Positions 8,652 to 16,893 of a stretch of 64,000 nt of DNA are shown piece by piece; the stretch's first letter is position 1, and each line of letters begins with the position of its first letter. The stretch is from Stackebrandtia albiflava (GTDB lineage: Bacteria; Actinomycetota; Actinomycetes; Mycobacteriales; Micromonosporaceae), in NCBI RefSeq assembly GCF_007994225.1, contig NZ_VLLL01000006.1, forward strand, positions 682,001 to 746,000, given 5' to 3'. The notes under the pieces were generated by a model. It was not told the origin of the DNA. It did not search any database and was given only the letters and a program-made list of their open reading frames with translations. Position numbers and translations under genes: made by a program.

Positions 8652-9899
8652 TCAGGACACCTCCGGTGCCACCCGCAGCGCCGCCGCCTTGGCCATCAGG
8701 ACGTCACGCTGCCGGGCGTTCCCGACCAGCCCGGCGGCGGTGACCAGTTCCGAGACCGCCTCCTCGCGGCGACCCAGCCGGGCCAGCAGTTCCCCCCGGA
8801 CACTCGGCAGCAGGTGGGAACCCCGCAGCGCGTCCGACTCCACGAGCCGGTCGACGATGCGCAGCGCCGTCTCCGGTCCCGACGCCATCGACACCGCGAT
8901 GGCGCGGTTCAACTCGACCACGGGATTGGACGTGAGCCGGACCAGCGCCTCGTACAACACCACGATCTGATCCCAGTCGGTGTCCTCGACGGTCGGTGCG
9001 ACGGCGTGACACTGGGCGATCGCGGCCTGCAGCGCGTAGTTGGCGCGGCCCCTGCCCATCGCGTCGGCGCGGGCGAGGGTCGCGACCGCCCGGGTGATCT
9101 GGGTGCGGTCCCAGCGGGTCCGGTCCTGCTCCGACAACAGGACGGGGCTGCCGTCGGCGGAGGTGCGGGTCGCGAACCGGGACGCCTGGAACTCCATGAG
9201 CGCCACGAGTCCGTGCACCTCGGGCTCGCGCGGGGTGAGTCCGGCGATCATCCGGCCCAGTCGCAGCGCCTCGTGTGCCAGGTCGGCGCGTATCAACCGG
9301 TCGCCGCTGGTGGCGGCGTACCCCTCGGTGAAGATGAGGTACACGACGGCGAGCACCGCGTCGAGCCGCTTCCCCCACTCGTCGGGTTCGGGGACCTCGA
9401 AGGGCACCTTGGCGGCGGCGAGCGTCTTCTTCGCCCGCACGATGCGCTGTTGCACCGTCTTCACCGGTACCAGGAACATCCGGGAGATCTCCTCGGTGGT
9501 GAGACCCCCGACGACGCGAAGGGTCAGGGCCACCTGTGCCTCTCTGCCCAACACCGGGTGACAGGCGGTGAAGATCAACCGCAGCACGTCGTCCTCGAAG
9601 ACCTCCGCATCCTCTGTGGACTCGGTGGCCATGTCTCGGGCGATCACCCGGTAACGTTCGTCCAACCGGCCGCGTCGCCGCCACCCGTCGACGGCCCGGC
9701 GTTTCGCGACGGTCGTGAGCCAGGCGCCCGCGTTGCGCGGGACGCCCGACTCCGGCCATTGTGCGAGCGCGTCCGCCACCGCCTCCTGAGCGAGGTCCTC
9801 GGCCGACCCGAGGTCACCGACCATCCGGGCCAGCGTCGCGACGACGCGTGCCCCCTCGATACGCCAGACCGCCTCGACGGTGCGCCGGATGTCGCTCAT
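8652..9899 (-). CDS. ECF sigma factor with C-terminal extension (ECF42-like)
   Basis: A 415-residue RNA polymerase sigma factor. Sigma region 2 is near residues 10-75 (VGDLGSAEDLAQEAVADAL; NAGAWLTTVAKRRAVD), and region 4 is near 120-170 (ALTLRVVGGLTTEEISRMF; TVQQRIVRAKKTL). A long alpha-helical, TPR-like extension follows (AHEALRLGRMIAGL; NPVVELNRAIAVSM), which is characteristic of the ECF42 group. In that group the sigma gene is regularly paired with DGPF/YCII proteins, exactly as here: the DGPF gene lies 19 nt upstream on the same strand. There is no anti-sigma factor gene, and the extension is thought to take over control of activity. Confidence 0.9.
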   Translation of the reverse strand: MSDIRRTVEAVWRIEGARVVATLARMVGDLGSAEDLAQEAVADALAQWPESGVPRNAGAWLTTVAKRRAVDGWRRRGRLDERYRVIARDMATESTEDAEVFEDDVLRLIFTACHPVLGREAQVALTLRVVGGLTTEEISRMFLVPVKTVQQRIVRAKKTLAAAKVPFEVPEPDEWGKRLDAVLAVVYLIFTEGYAATSGDRLIRADLAHEALRLGRMIAGLTPREPEVHGLVALMEFQASRFATRTSADGSPVLLSEQDRTRWDRTQITRAVATLARADAMGRGRANYALQAAIAQCHAVAPTVEDTDWDQIVVLYEALVRLTSNPVVELNRAIAVSMASGPETALRIVDRLVESDALRGSHLLPSVRGELLARLGRREEAVSELVTAAGLVGNARQRDVLMAKAAALRVAPEVS

Positions 9900-9918
9900 G
9901 TGGTGTCCTTCTCTTCCG

Positions 9919-10347
9919 TCAGGAGTTCTTGCGGTCGAGTTCCTCGCGCCAGTCCTGCTCCTTCTTGACGTACTCGTTGTCGCCGAACTGCTCGAAGTCG
10001 GAGTCGTCGTGGACCCGCCGCACCTCCAGCTTGCTACCCGGTCCCAGCGGGCAGCGGCTCGCCCACTCGGCGGCCTCCTCCTTGGTGGAGGTCTGGATGA
10101 TCCAGAAACCGTTGAACAGTTCGTGGGTCTCGCCGTACGGGCCGTCGGTGACGATCGGCTTCTCACCGGAGAAGTCGACGACGAAACCGTCCTCGGCCTC
10201 GGCGAGGCCCTCACCGGCGAGCAGCACACCGGCCTTCATGAGCGACTCGTTGTACGCGCCCATGGCGTTCAGGATCTCCTCGAAGGGGACCTGCTTCGAC
10301 GCCTCCATGGACTCGTCGGTGTCCCGCATGATCAGCATGTACTTCAT
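9919..10347 (-). CDS. DGPF-domain (YCII-related) protein
   Basis: A 142-residue protein of the YCII/DGPF family, starting MKYMLIMRDTDESMEAS and containing the name motif as VTDGPYGETHELFNGFWII. Family members form small ferredoxin-like dimers with an unknown reaction. This gene is directly upstream of the ECF sigma gene (19-nt gap), the standard arrangement in ECF42 loci, where the DGPF gene is the usual target of its sigma factor. The 253-bp gap upstream, to the plus-strand peptide gene at 10601, holds both divergent promoters; I see no other gene in it. Confidence 0.88.
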   Translation of the reverse strand: MKYMLIMRDTDESMEASKQVPFEEILNAMGAYNESLMKAGVLLAGEGLAEAEDGFVVDFSGEKPIVTDGPYGETHELFNGFWIIQTSTKEEAAEWASRCPLGPGSKLEVRRVHDDSDFEQFGDNEYVKKEQDWREELDRKNS

Positions 10348-10600
10348 GGGTCTTGACCTTTCGGTTCGTGGCGCCCCTTCGGTGCCTTCACCCAACCGTC
10401 GAACGGGAGACCGCCGGGATCGACACCGCCGCCGGATTTTCACAGAATTTCTCCGGCCCGTTCGCACCCTAGGCGATATCGGCCGTCCACGCGGGCGAGG
10501 AGCCCCACTCCGGCGCTGCGGCGCGTCCGGGGCTGTGCACGGATTGTGGGCGGATGCGGCAGCGTGGCCGTGCCCGATTCACTCCCCCTGGAGGTTTCAG

Positions 10601-10783
10601 ATGTCACGTCTCACCGCCTGGACCGACGGAATCCTCGACGCGCTGCTGCGGCAGGGTCAGGCCGAGGCCGCCTGTGGCTCCTGGTACTGCGTCTCCTGCT
10701 GGTGCCCCGGCGGCAGTACCGGTTGCCGCGAATGCCGCGTCTGCGACGGCGTGCGCACTTGCAAGGCCGGCTGCAACTGCTGA
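10601..10783 (+). CDS. Cysteine-rich peptide B (ten Cys, C-terminal Cys)
   Basis: A 60-residue peptide. The leader is MSRLTAWTDGILDALLRQGQ followed by AEAA and the first Cys at residue 25. The remaining 35 residues contain ten cysteines (25, 30, 33, 35, 42, 45, 48, 54, 58, 60), and the last residue is Cys. The leader has an Asp and no hydrophobic core, so it is not a normal Sec signal. It aligns without gaps to the leader of the peptide at 52169, sharing Met1, Thr5, Asp9, Leu12, Leu15 and AA-C at 23-25. GGAGG lies 6 nt before the ATG and a strong terminator starts 27 nt after the stop, so this is a complete monocistronic gene. Function is unknown: a disulfide-rich bacteriocin-like peptide, a metal-binding peptide or a RiPP precursor are all possible. 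Confidence 0.75.
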   Translation: MSRLTAWTDGILDALLRQGQAEAACGSWYCVSCWCPGGSTGCRECRVCDGVRTCKAGCNC

Positions 10784-10809
10784 CGCGCCTGCGTCGGCAC
10801 GAGTTCCCG

Positions 10810-10839
10810 ACGCCCCTCCCGACATGTCGTGAGGGGCGT
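10810..10839 (+). terminator. Intrinsic terminator of cysteine peptide B
   Basis: Nine-bp outer stem (10810-10818 with 10831-10839) whose loop is itself a short palindrome around CGACATGTCG, followed by TTTCC. It lies 27 nt after the peptide stop codon. Confidence 0.8.
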
Positions 10840-10945
10840 TTCCGCGGCGGAAGATGAGCCGCGCGCGCCGATCGTGACCGGGCCGCCGTCGTCCGCCACC
10901 GCCCACGGTCGTCGTCGCGGTCGGCGGGACCGCCCGGTCGACGGA

Positions 10946-10977
10946 CGTATCGTCGGCGTATCGGAATTCCGATACGC
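10946..10977 (+). promoter_or_regulatory. Putative VanR operator upstream of vanH
   Basis: Two direct copies of TATCG (10948-10952 and 10959-10963) are spaced by 11 bp, one helical turn, as OmpR-type regulators prefer. The second copy is part of a perfect 22-bp palindrome at 10956-10977 centred on GGAATTCC. The core from TATCG to the second TATCG is repeated almost exactly in front of vanR (15782-15797). It lies 32 bp before the vanH start. Confidence 0.65.
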
Positions 10978-11009
10978 GCCGGCAACGTCGTGTTCTCTTC
11001 ACTGGAGCC

Positions 11010-12041
11010 ATGAGTTCCGATGGAGCAGCACCGACGGCCACCCTTCCCGCCCGACAACGGTCGGCGGCTCCCGCCGCGACCACCGGCTTCGTGATCTACG
11101 GATGCGAACCGGATGAGGACGCCCTGTTCCGAGAGTCGGCGGCTCGCTTCGGAGTGGCGCTCACCGTCACCGAAGCGGCCGTGTGTGAGGACAACGTCGC
11201 ACTGGCCGCCGGGCACCGGTGCGTCAGCATCGGCCATAAGACCCGGGTCACCGATGCCACGCTGCACGCGCTGAGCCGCGCCGGTGTCGAGTACGTGTCC
11301 ACCCGAAGCATCGGATACGACCACCTCGACGTGGCCTATGCCGAGAGCATCGGTCTGCGTGTCGGGAACGTCGCGTACTCGCCCGACAGCGTGGCCGACT
11401 ACACGCTGATGCTGATGATGATGGGGCTGCGTCACGGCAAGGCCACCGTGCGGCGCGGTGACGCCCACGACTATCGACTGCCGCCGACGCGGGGTAGGGA
11501 GTTGCGCGACCTGACAGTCGGAGTGGTCGGGACGGGCCGCATCGGTTCCGCCGTCATCGACCGGCTACGTGCGTTCGGTTGCCGTGTGCTGGCTTGCGAC
11601 ACCCGGGCACGACTGTCCCACGTCGGCTACACGTCGCTGGACCGCCTGCTCCGGCACAGCGACATCGTCACACTCCACACCCCGCTCACCGCCGAGACGC
11701 ACCATCTGCTCAGTGGTGAGCGCATCGCGCGGATGAAGCGGGGCGCCCTCGTCGTCAACACGGGGCGAGGTGCCCTCCTGGACACCGAGGCCCTGGTGGC
11801 CGCCTTGGAGGCCGGGCACCTGGGCGGCGCGGCCCTGGACGTCCTCGAAGGGGAGGAGGGCGTCTTCTACGCCGACTGGCGTGGCCGGCGCCTGCCACAT
11901 GAGGCGTTGGCGCGGCTCCAGGAGATGCCCAATGTGCTCATCAGCCCGCACACCGCCTACTACACCGACCACGCGCTGCGGGACACGGTCGAGAACAGCC
12001 TCGTCAACTGCATGGCCTTCGAGAAGGAGAAGTCGGCATGA
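11010..12041 (+). CDS. vanH: D-lactate dehydrogenase VanH
   Basis: Reduces pyruvate to D-lactate for the altered peptidoglycan precursor ending in D-Ala-D-Lac. The 343-residue protein has the D-2-hydroxyacid dehydrogenase layout: a substrate domain with TRSIGYDHLDVAYAESIG, the NAD-binding motif GVVGTGRIGS near residue 170, the segment VVNTGRGALLDTEALVAAL with the catalytic Arg region, and SPHTAYYTDHAL with the catalytic His. It is the first gene of vanHAX; its stop overlaps the ATG of vanA (ATGA). Gene order and the neighbouring enzymes separate it from housekeeping lactate dehydrogenases. Confidence 0.95.
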   Translation: MSSDGAAPTATLPARQRSAAPAATTGFVIYGCEPDEDALFRESAARFGVALTVTEAAVCEDNVALAAGHRCVSIGHKTRVTDATLHALSRAGVEYVSTRSIGYDHLDVAYAESIGLRVGNVAYSPDSVADYTLMLMMMGLRHGKATVRRGDAHDYRLPPTRGRELRDLTVGVVGTGRIGSAVIDRLRAFGCRVLACDTRARLSHVGYTSLDRLLRHSDIVTLHTPLTAETHHLLSGERIARMKRGALVVNTGRGALLDTEALVAALEAGHLGGAALDVLEGEEGVFYADWRGRRLPHEALARLQEMPNVLISPHTAYYTDHALRDTVENSLVNCMAFEKEKSA

Positions 12042-13078
12042 ACAGAATCGACATCGGTGTCGTCTTCGGCGGTGTCTCCGAAGAACATCACGTCTCGGTC
12101 AAGTCCGCCCGCGAGGTCGCGAGAAACCTCGACACCACGAAGTACCGGCCTTTCTGGATCGCCATCGAGGACGACGGGACCTGGCTGCTGTGCGACTCTC
12201 CCGGCGAGGGCCGAAAGAACGGTCGACGCAGGCCGGTCGTGTTGTCACCGGATCGAGGCGTACACGGACTGATCGTCTTGGAACAGGGACGATACGAGAC
12301 GATCCGTCTCGACGTGGTCCTCCCCGTCCTGCACGGGAAACTCGGCGAGGACGGAGCCATCCAGGGACTGCTGGAACTCTCGGGCATCCCCTATGTCGGC
12401 TGCGACATTCCCAGCTCCGCGATCTGCATGGACAAGGCCCTGGCCTACACCGTCGCCCGGAGTGCGGGGATCGCCACACCGGACTTCCGGATCGTCGAGG
12501 GTGACGAGAAGATCGACCCGGACCGGCTCTCCTATCCCGTCTTCGTGAAGCCGGCCCGATCCGGTTCCTCCTTCGGGGTCGGCAAGGTGGCCGGCGCCGA
12601 CGAGCTGCCGGACGCGTTGGAGACGGCCCGGAGGTACGACACGAAGGTGTTGATCGAGCAGGCGGTGGTCGGCAGGGAGGTCGGCTGCGCGATCCTCGGT
12701 GAACGATACGGCCTGGTCACCGGCGAGGTCGACCACGTCGCCCTCACACACGGCTTCTTCCGGATCCACCAGGAGGACTCACCCGAGACCGGCTCGGAGA
12801 ACTCGGCGTTCATCGTCCCCGCCGACATTCCCGACACGTCTCGCCGACTCGTCCGGGAGACCGCCAAGACCGTCTACCGCGCCTTGGGCTGCAAGGGACT
12901 CGCCCGCGTGGACCTGTTCCTCACCGACGACGGCGGAGTGGTGCTCAACGAGGTCAACACCCTGCCGGGCCTGACCTCCTACAGCCGCTACCCACGCATG
13001 ATGGCCGCGGCGGGAATCCCGATGTCCGACCTGATCGACCGGCTCGTGTCGATGACCCTGCACGGGAAGAAACGATGA
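12038..13078 (+). CDS. vanA: D-alanine--D-lactate ligase VanA
   Basis: ATP-grasp ligase joining D-Ala to D-Lac, so that cell wall precursors no longer bind vancomycin-type antibiotics. The 346-residue protein shows the Ddl-family N-terminus (VVFGGVSEEHHVSVKSA), the serine/lysine loop ARSGSSFGVGKV, and the D-lactate-specific omega-loop region EVDHVALTHGFFRIHQE, where D-Ala-D-Ala ligases carry a different Lys-Tyr motif. The Mg-binding end is VVLNEVNTLPGLTSYSRYP. It overlaps vanH and vanX by 4 nt at each end. The sequence style is the actinomycete VanA group (VanA/VanB/VanM-like); which named subtype cannot be decided by eye. Confidence 0.95.
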   Translation: MNRIDIGVVFGGVSEEHHVSVKSAREVARNLDTTKYRPFWIAIEDDGTWLLCDSPGEGRKNGRRRPVVLSPDRGVHGLIVLEQGRYETIRLDVVLPVLHGKLGEDGAIQGLLELSGIPYVGCDIPSSAICMDKALAYTVARSAGIATPDFRIVEGDEKIDPDRLSYPVFVKPARSGSSFGVGKVAGADELPDALETARRYDTKVLIEQAVVGREVGCAILGERYGLVTGEVDHVALTHGFFRIHQEDSPETGSENSAFIVPADIPDTSRRLVRETAKTVYRALGCKGLARVDLFLTDDGGVVLNEVNTLPGLTSYSRYPRMMAAAGIPMSDLIDRLVSMTLHGKKR

Positions 13079-13704
13079 GAACCGACTTCGTGTTCGTAGA
13101 CGACCTCGTCCCGGGCATCCGCTGGGACGCGAAGTACGCCACCTGGGACAACTTCACCGGCAAACCCGTCGACGGTTATCTCGCCAACCGCATCGTCGGC
13201 ACGAGGGCGCTGTGTGCCGCCCTGACGCGAGCGCGACGGCACGCGGAGTCCCTCGGCTTCGGCCTGCTGCTGTGGGACGGATACCGGCCGCAACGCGCGG
13301 TGGACCACTTCCTGAGGTGGTCGCGGGAGCCCGAGGACGGCCGGACCAAGCAGGACCACTACCCCAACATCGGCCGGGCCGAGATGTTCGAGAAGGGCTA
13401 TGTGGCCTCCAAATCTGGCCACAGTCGCGGTAGCACCGTCGACCTGACGCTCTACCACCTCGACACCGGGGAACTCGCCCGCATGGGCGGTGGCCATGAC
13501 CTCATGGACCCGTTCTCGCATCACGGCGCGGCGGGCATCGCCCCCGCCGAGACCCGGAACCGCCGGCATCTGCGCGTCGTCATGGAGAGGAGCGGGTTCA
13601 TCCGATACGACCAGGAGTGGTGGCACTACACACTGAGGAACGAGCCCTACCCGGACACCTACTTCGACTTCCCCATCACGGCGGCGTGGGAGCAGGCGGC
13701 GTGA
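13075..13704 (+). CDS. vanX: D-Ala-D-Ala dipeptidase VanX
   Basis: Zinc dipeptidase that destroys normal D-Ala-D-Ala, so that only D-Ala-D-Lac enters peptidoglycan. The 209-residue protein has all expected residues: the substrate Arg in WDGYRPQRAVD, the zinc ligands His and Asp in KSGHSRGSTVDLTLYHL, and the catalytic Glu plus third zinc ligand His in QEWWHYTL. It is the last gene of the vanHAX operon, ATGA-coupled to vanA. A 267-bp stretch without a gene separates it from the convergent vanS gene; I see no VanY, VanZ or FemX-type gene there. Confidence 0.95.
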   Translation: MRTDFVFVDDLVPGIRWDAKYATWDNFTGKPVDGYLANRIVGTRALCAALTRARRHAESLGFGLLLWDGYRPQRAVDHFLRWSREPEDGRTKQDHYPNIGRAEMFEKGYVASKSGHSRGSTVDLTLYHLDTGELARMGGGHDLMDPFSHHGAAGIAPAETRNRRHLRVVMERSGFIRYDQEWWHYTLRNEPYPDTYFDFPITAAWEQAA

Positions 13705-13971
13705 CGGGGACGCCGAACCGCGTCGGCCGGATACCTCCGCCCCGATCACCGGACTCGGAACCACGCGGGGCTCGGACATCCGCGCGTTCGAGCCCCGCGG
13801 TCACCTCCTCGACGTGGTGGGGGAGGCCGGCGGGCCGTTCCGGTCGGCGACGCCGGCCGTGACCCGACTGGACCGAGACGACGTCGCCCGACGCTCACCG
13901 ACGCGAGCGCATCGTGGCCCTGTCGCCCGCCGGCGGGCCGCGATGCGGACGGCGCCCCGCCCGCCGCGTCC

Positions 13972-15075
13972 TCACGCGGGTCGCCGGACGAGGGGCAGTC
14001 GCACCGTGACGTGCAGCCCCCCGGACGGGCGCGGCCTGAGCGAGAGCATTCCGTCGTGTGCCCGCGTGATGCTCTCGACGATCGCCAGGCCGAGGCCGAC
14101 CCCCGCGTGGTCGCCGCCCGTGCGTTCCGTGCCTCGCTGGAAGGGCTCGGTGAGGGTCGCCACCAACTGCGGGCCGAGTCTCTCACCGGTGTTCTCGATC
14201 ACGACCACGGCCGATCCCGATTCGACTCCGGTGCCGACCCGCACGGTGCCACCGTCCCGGACGTTGTGGACGATGGCGTTGTTCAGCAGGTTCGTCGCCA
14301 GTTGCAGGAGAAGGGCGGGTGAGCCGCTGGTGAACACCTCTCCACCGAAGACCTCGACGGAGACGCCGTGCTTCTCCGCGAGCGTTACGAGCGTCTCGGC
14401 GGCCTCCTCCACGACGAGTGACAGATCGACCGGTTCGGGTACGAAGGATCGCTGATCCGTCCGGCTCAGCAACAACAACGCCTCGGTCAGCTCGATCGCC
14501 CGTACGTTGACCGCACGAAGCCGCTCGTCGATCTCGCCACCGTCGCGGTTCGGATCACTGCGAGCGACGTCTAGAAGGCTCTGCATGATCGCCAACGGCG
14601 TCCGCAGTTCGTGGGAGGCGTTCGCGGCGAACCGTTGCCGTTCGGCGTCGTGCGCTTCGAGGCGCGCGAGCATGGTGTCGAAGCTGTCGGCGAGCTCACG
14701 GAACTCGTCATGGCGGCCCTCCAACTCGATGCGATGGGAGAGCGAGCCCCGGGCCGCCGTGCGGGTGGCGGCCGTGATGCGGTCCAGGGGCGCGAGCATG
14801 CGGCCGGCGAGGATCCAGCCACCCACGAGGCCGAACACCAGCAGGAACCCGAGCGCCATGATCGCGGCCGGAATGAACACCACCGGACCGAAGCTGCCCG
14901 GATCGAAGACGCGGGCGAAATCGGCGAGGGTGGGCCATTGAAGGATCACGGTCCCGTCTCCTCCGATGAGGAACAGCCATGCCGCCGTGAGGAGTAGGGC
15001 GACGGCGAGCAGGAGGAACCCGACGTAGCTGAGGGTGAGCTTGAGTCGAACGCTGAGACCCCTACCCCTCGTCAC
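13972..15075 (-). CDS. vanS: Sensor histidine kinase VanS
   Basis: A 367-residue sensor kinase. Two membrane helices (about 12-35 and 60-85) enclose a short extracytoplasmic loop. HAMP follows (GGWILAGRMLAPLDRITAA), then HisKA with the phospho-accepting His in NASHELRTPLAIMQSLL, and HATPase_c with NLLNNAIVHNV (N box), IENTG and HAGVGLGLAIVESI. The GTG start at 15075 overlaps the end of vanR by 14 nt. Together with vanR it is convergent to vanHAX. The very short sensor loop is like that of actinomycete VanS proteins thought to sense the glycopeptide directly or through lipid II; the true inducer is not visible here. Confidence 0.9.
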   Translation of the reverse strand: MTRGRGLSVRLKLTLSYVGFLLLAVALLLTAAWLFLIGGDGTVILQWPTLADFARVFDPGSFGPVVFIPAAIMALGFLLVFGLVGGWILAGRMLAPLDRITAATRTAARGSLSHRIELEGRHDEFRELADSFDTMLARLEAHDAERQRFAANASHELRTPLAIMQSLLDVARSDPNRDGGEIDERLRAVNVRAIELTEALLLLSRTDQRSFVPEPVDLSLVVEEAAETLVTLAEKHGVSVEVFGGEVFTSGSPALLLQLATNLLNNAIVHNVRDGGTVRVGTGVESGSAVVVIENTGERLGPQLVATLTEPFQRGTERTGGDHAGVGLGLAIVESITRAHDGMLSLRPRPSGGLHVTVRLPLVRRPA

Positions 15076-15757
15076 CGTCGCCGCCCTCGTCGTCCGGACC
15101 GACGTCGATGCGGTAACCCACGCCGGGAACCGTGGCGATGAGCCATGGTTCGCCGAGCCGCTTACGTAGGGCCGACACGGTGATGCGGACGGCGTTGGTG
15201 AACGGGTCGGCGTTCTCGTCCCACGCCCGCTCCAGGAGCTCCTCGGCGCTGATGACCCCGCCTTCGGCCGCGACGAGCACCTCCAGCACCGCGAACTGCT
15301 TCCGGGTGAGCGCGACATAGCGGCCGTCGCGGTAGACCTCGCGCCGGAACGGGTCCAGGCGCAGACCCGCGACCTCGCGCACCGGGGGCCGGTTGTGCCC
15401 GCGGCGACGGTCGAGTGCTCGGAGCCGAAGGACGAGCTCACGAAGCGCGAACGGCTTGGTGAGGTAGTCGTCGGCCCCGAGCTCGAAACCCGACGCCTTG
15501 TCGTCGAGCCGGTCGGCGGCGGTGAGCATCAGGATCGGGATGCCGCTGCCCGAGGCGACGATGCTTCCGGCGATCTCGTCGCCGGAGGGGCCCGGGATGT
15601 CACGGTCGAGGACGGCGATGTCGTAGTCGTTGACGCTCAGCATCTCCAAGGCGGTGTCGCCGTCGCCGGCGATGTCGGCGGCTATCGCCTCCAGGCGCAA
15701 CCCGTCCCGGATGGCCTCCGCCATGTACAACTCGTCCTCCACGACCAACACGCGCAT
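15062..15757 (-). CDS. vanR: Response regulator VanR
   Basis: A 231-residue OmpR/PhoB-type regulator. Its receiver domain begins MRVLVVEDELYMAEAIRDGL, with the phosphorylation site Asp in YDIAVLDRDIPGPSGDE, the conserved Thr in LMLTAADRLDDKASGFELGA and Lys in DDYLTKPFALREL. The winged helix covers about residues 130-225 (NAVRITVSALRKRLGEPW; VPGVGYRID). The wording around DYLTKPF and RALDRR is typical of VanR. It is the first gene of vanRS. A copy of the direct-repeat box found upstream of vanH lies 25 bp before its start, so autoregulation is likely. Confidence 0.92.
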   Translation of the reverse strand: MRVLVVEDELYMAEAIRDGLRLEAIAADIAGDGDTALEMLSVNDYDIAVLDRDIPGPSGDEIAGSIVASGSGIPILMLTAADRLDDKASGFELGADDYLTKPFALRELVLRLRALDRRRGHNRPPVREVAGLRLDPFRREVYRDGRYVALTRKQFAVLEVLVAAEGGVISAEELLERAWDENADPFTNAVRITVSALRKRLGEPWLIATVPGVGYRIDVGPDDEGGDGDEG

Positions 15758-15781
15758 CGTTCGAGTGTAGGAGCCCGCACA

Positions 15782-15797
15782 TATCGTCGGCCTATCG
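15782..15797 (-). promoter_or_regulatory. Putative VanR operator upstream of vanR
   Basis: TATCG at 15782-15786 and again at 15793-15797, an 11-bp direct repeat. The 16-bp block differs by one base from 10948-10963 in front of vanH. This is the only such block noticed upstream of other genes here, which supports a shared VanR site. Confidence 0.6.
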
Positions 15798-15878
15798 AAA
15801 ACCGCCTGCTCCCACCCGGGACGGATGATCGCGTGGGGGGAGGGCGTTTCCGGGTCACGGCTCGGAGAACGGGCCGCG

Positions 15879-16439
15879 CTACCGACCGGAGAGGTGCGAG
15901 ATCAGGAAGAAGAGCGCCGTCGCCAGGAGTAGGCCGCCGGTGAGCAGGCTGACCCGAGCCGGTCCCAAACGGTCCTCCGCCTTCTCCGGTACGGCGAGCA
16001 TCACGATCATCGCGCCCAGGGAGATCAAGACCGCCATGACGATGTACACGGGCGTCTGGTAGAGCCACGAGTACAGCACGAAGTGCATCGAGGTGATCCC
16101 GGCGAAGGCGAACGGCACGAGCGCGTAGCGCCGCCTGACGGTGAGGTAGATCAGGAACGGGAGGCCCAGGAGCTGGGAGGTCCCGATCAGCACCGACAAC
16201 TGGGTGATCTCGTCCGTGACCGGCCGGTCGCCGCCGAGCGCCCCGATCGCCGCGGAGAGGGCGAGTGCGGCCGGGAGTGCCACCATGCCCTGGAAGAGGG
16301 TGACGAACGCGGCCGTGCGGGACGACGCCCGCAGCCAGATGACGCCGCAGACGAGCCAGGTCACGCCGTAGGCCGCCAAGAAGGACAGGCCCGACATGTG
16401 CTGCTCTGCGAGGAGTCTGAGCGACTCGATCAGCTCCAT
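15879..16439 (-). CDS. DUF7010-like integral membrane protein
   Basis: A 186-residue protein made almost wholly of membrane helices (about six), beginning MELIESLRLLAEQHMSG and then FLAAYGVTWLVCGVIWLRA. This start resembles the DUF7010 family, whose function is unknown. An in-frame ATG at 16475 would add 12 residues and sits 9 nt after the upstream stop; neither start has a strong Shine-Dalgarno sequence, and I prefer the one matching the family. The gene is transcribed toward vanR but ends 121 bp before it, so membership in the resistance operon is unlikely. No signature of VanZ was found. Confidence 0.7.
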   Translation of the reverse strand: MELIESLRLLAEQHMSGLSFLAAYGVTWLVCGVIWLRASSRTAAFVTLFQGMVALPAALALSAAIGALGGDRPVTDEITQLSVLIGTSQLLGLPFLIYLTVRRRYALVPFAFAGITSMHFVLYSWLYQTPVYIVMAVLISLGAMIVMLAVPEKAEDRLGPARVSLLTGGLLLATALFFLISHLSGR

Positions 16440-16484
16440 GTCGTCAACTGTCGCACGATGGCCTTTCACGAGCATTGTTGGGGC

Positions 16485-16730
16485 TCAACGGATCGGGTGT
16501 CGCGCCACCTGTTCGACCGCCTGCCTGATCTCCACGATCTCCGAATCGAGCTCGTCGTCGATCTGATAGTGGAATCGGATGGGAGCGTCCCGGTTCAAGC
16601 CCTCCAAGTCCAGGTAATCCCGCACCATGGCCTCGGCGTCCTTGATCGCCTCACATTGGGTGACACCGACACCGTCGATGTGCAATTCCCAGCCGTGTTC
16701 CCATCGCTTCGCGACGACTTCGTAGGTCAT
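16485..16730 (-). CDS. Small HicB-like protein
   Basis: An 81-residue protein beginning MTYEVVAKRWEHGWELHIDG with the beta-hairpin pattern (VxxxRWxxGWELHIDGxGVTQ, then a helix with EAMVRDYL) of partial RNase H-fold HicB-like proteins, which are common as solitary genes in actinomycetes. There is no HicA toxin beside it, so a toxin-antitoxin role cannot be claimed. A purine-rich AAAGGGTGG lies just upstream of the ATG. It may be cotranscribed with the membrane protein gene that begins 9-45 nt downstream. Confidence 0.65.
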   Translation of the reverse strand: MTYEVVAKRWEHGWELHIDGVGVTQCEAIKDAEAMVRDYLDLEGLNRDAPIRFHYQIDDELDSEIVEIRQAVEQVARHPIR

Positions 16731-16893
16731 TGCAGCCACCCTTTCTCCAAGCAACCCAGCCGGTTGATCATGTCATCGATCACGCCGGGAGAGATGAGTC
16801 CATGACGGGGCAGGCTGGCGCGGTGCGTCCCGCAGGGACAGCGCCACTTGTCATTGAAGGGGGGCTAGATCAATGGTCTGTGGGCATGAGAAA

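Noticed and set aside
15879-16439. VanZ-like teicoplanin resistance gene next to vanRS
   Set aside because: The helices and length resemble DUF7010, not VanZ, and there is a 121-bp gap with a vanR promoter between the genes.
16485-16730. HicAB toxin-antitoxin system
   Set aside because: Only a HicB-like protein is present; there is no short HicA-type toxin gene next to it.
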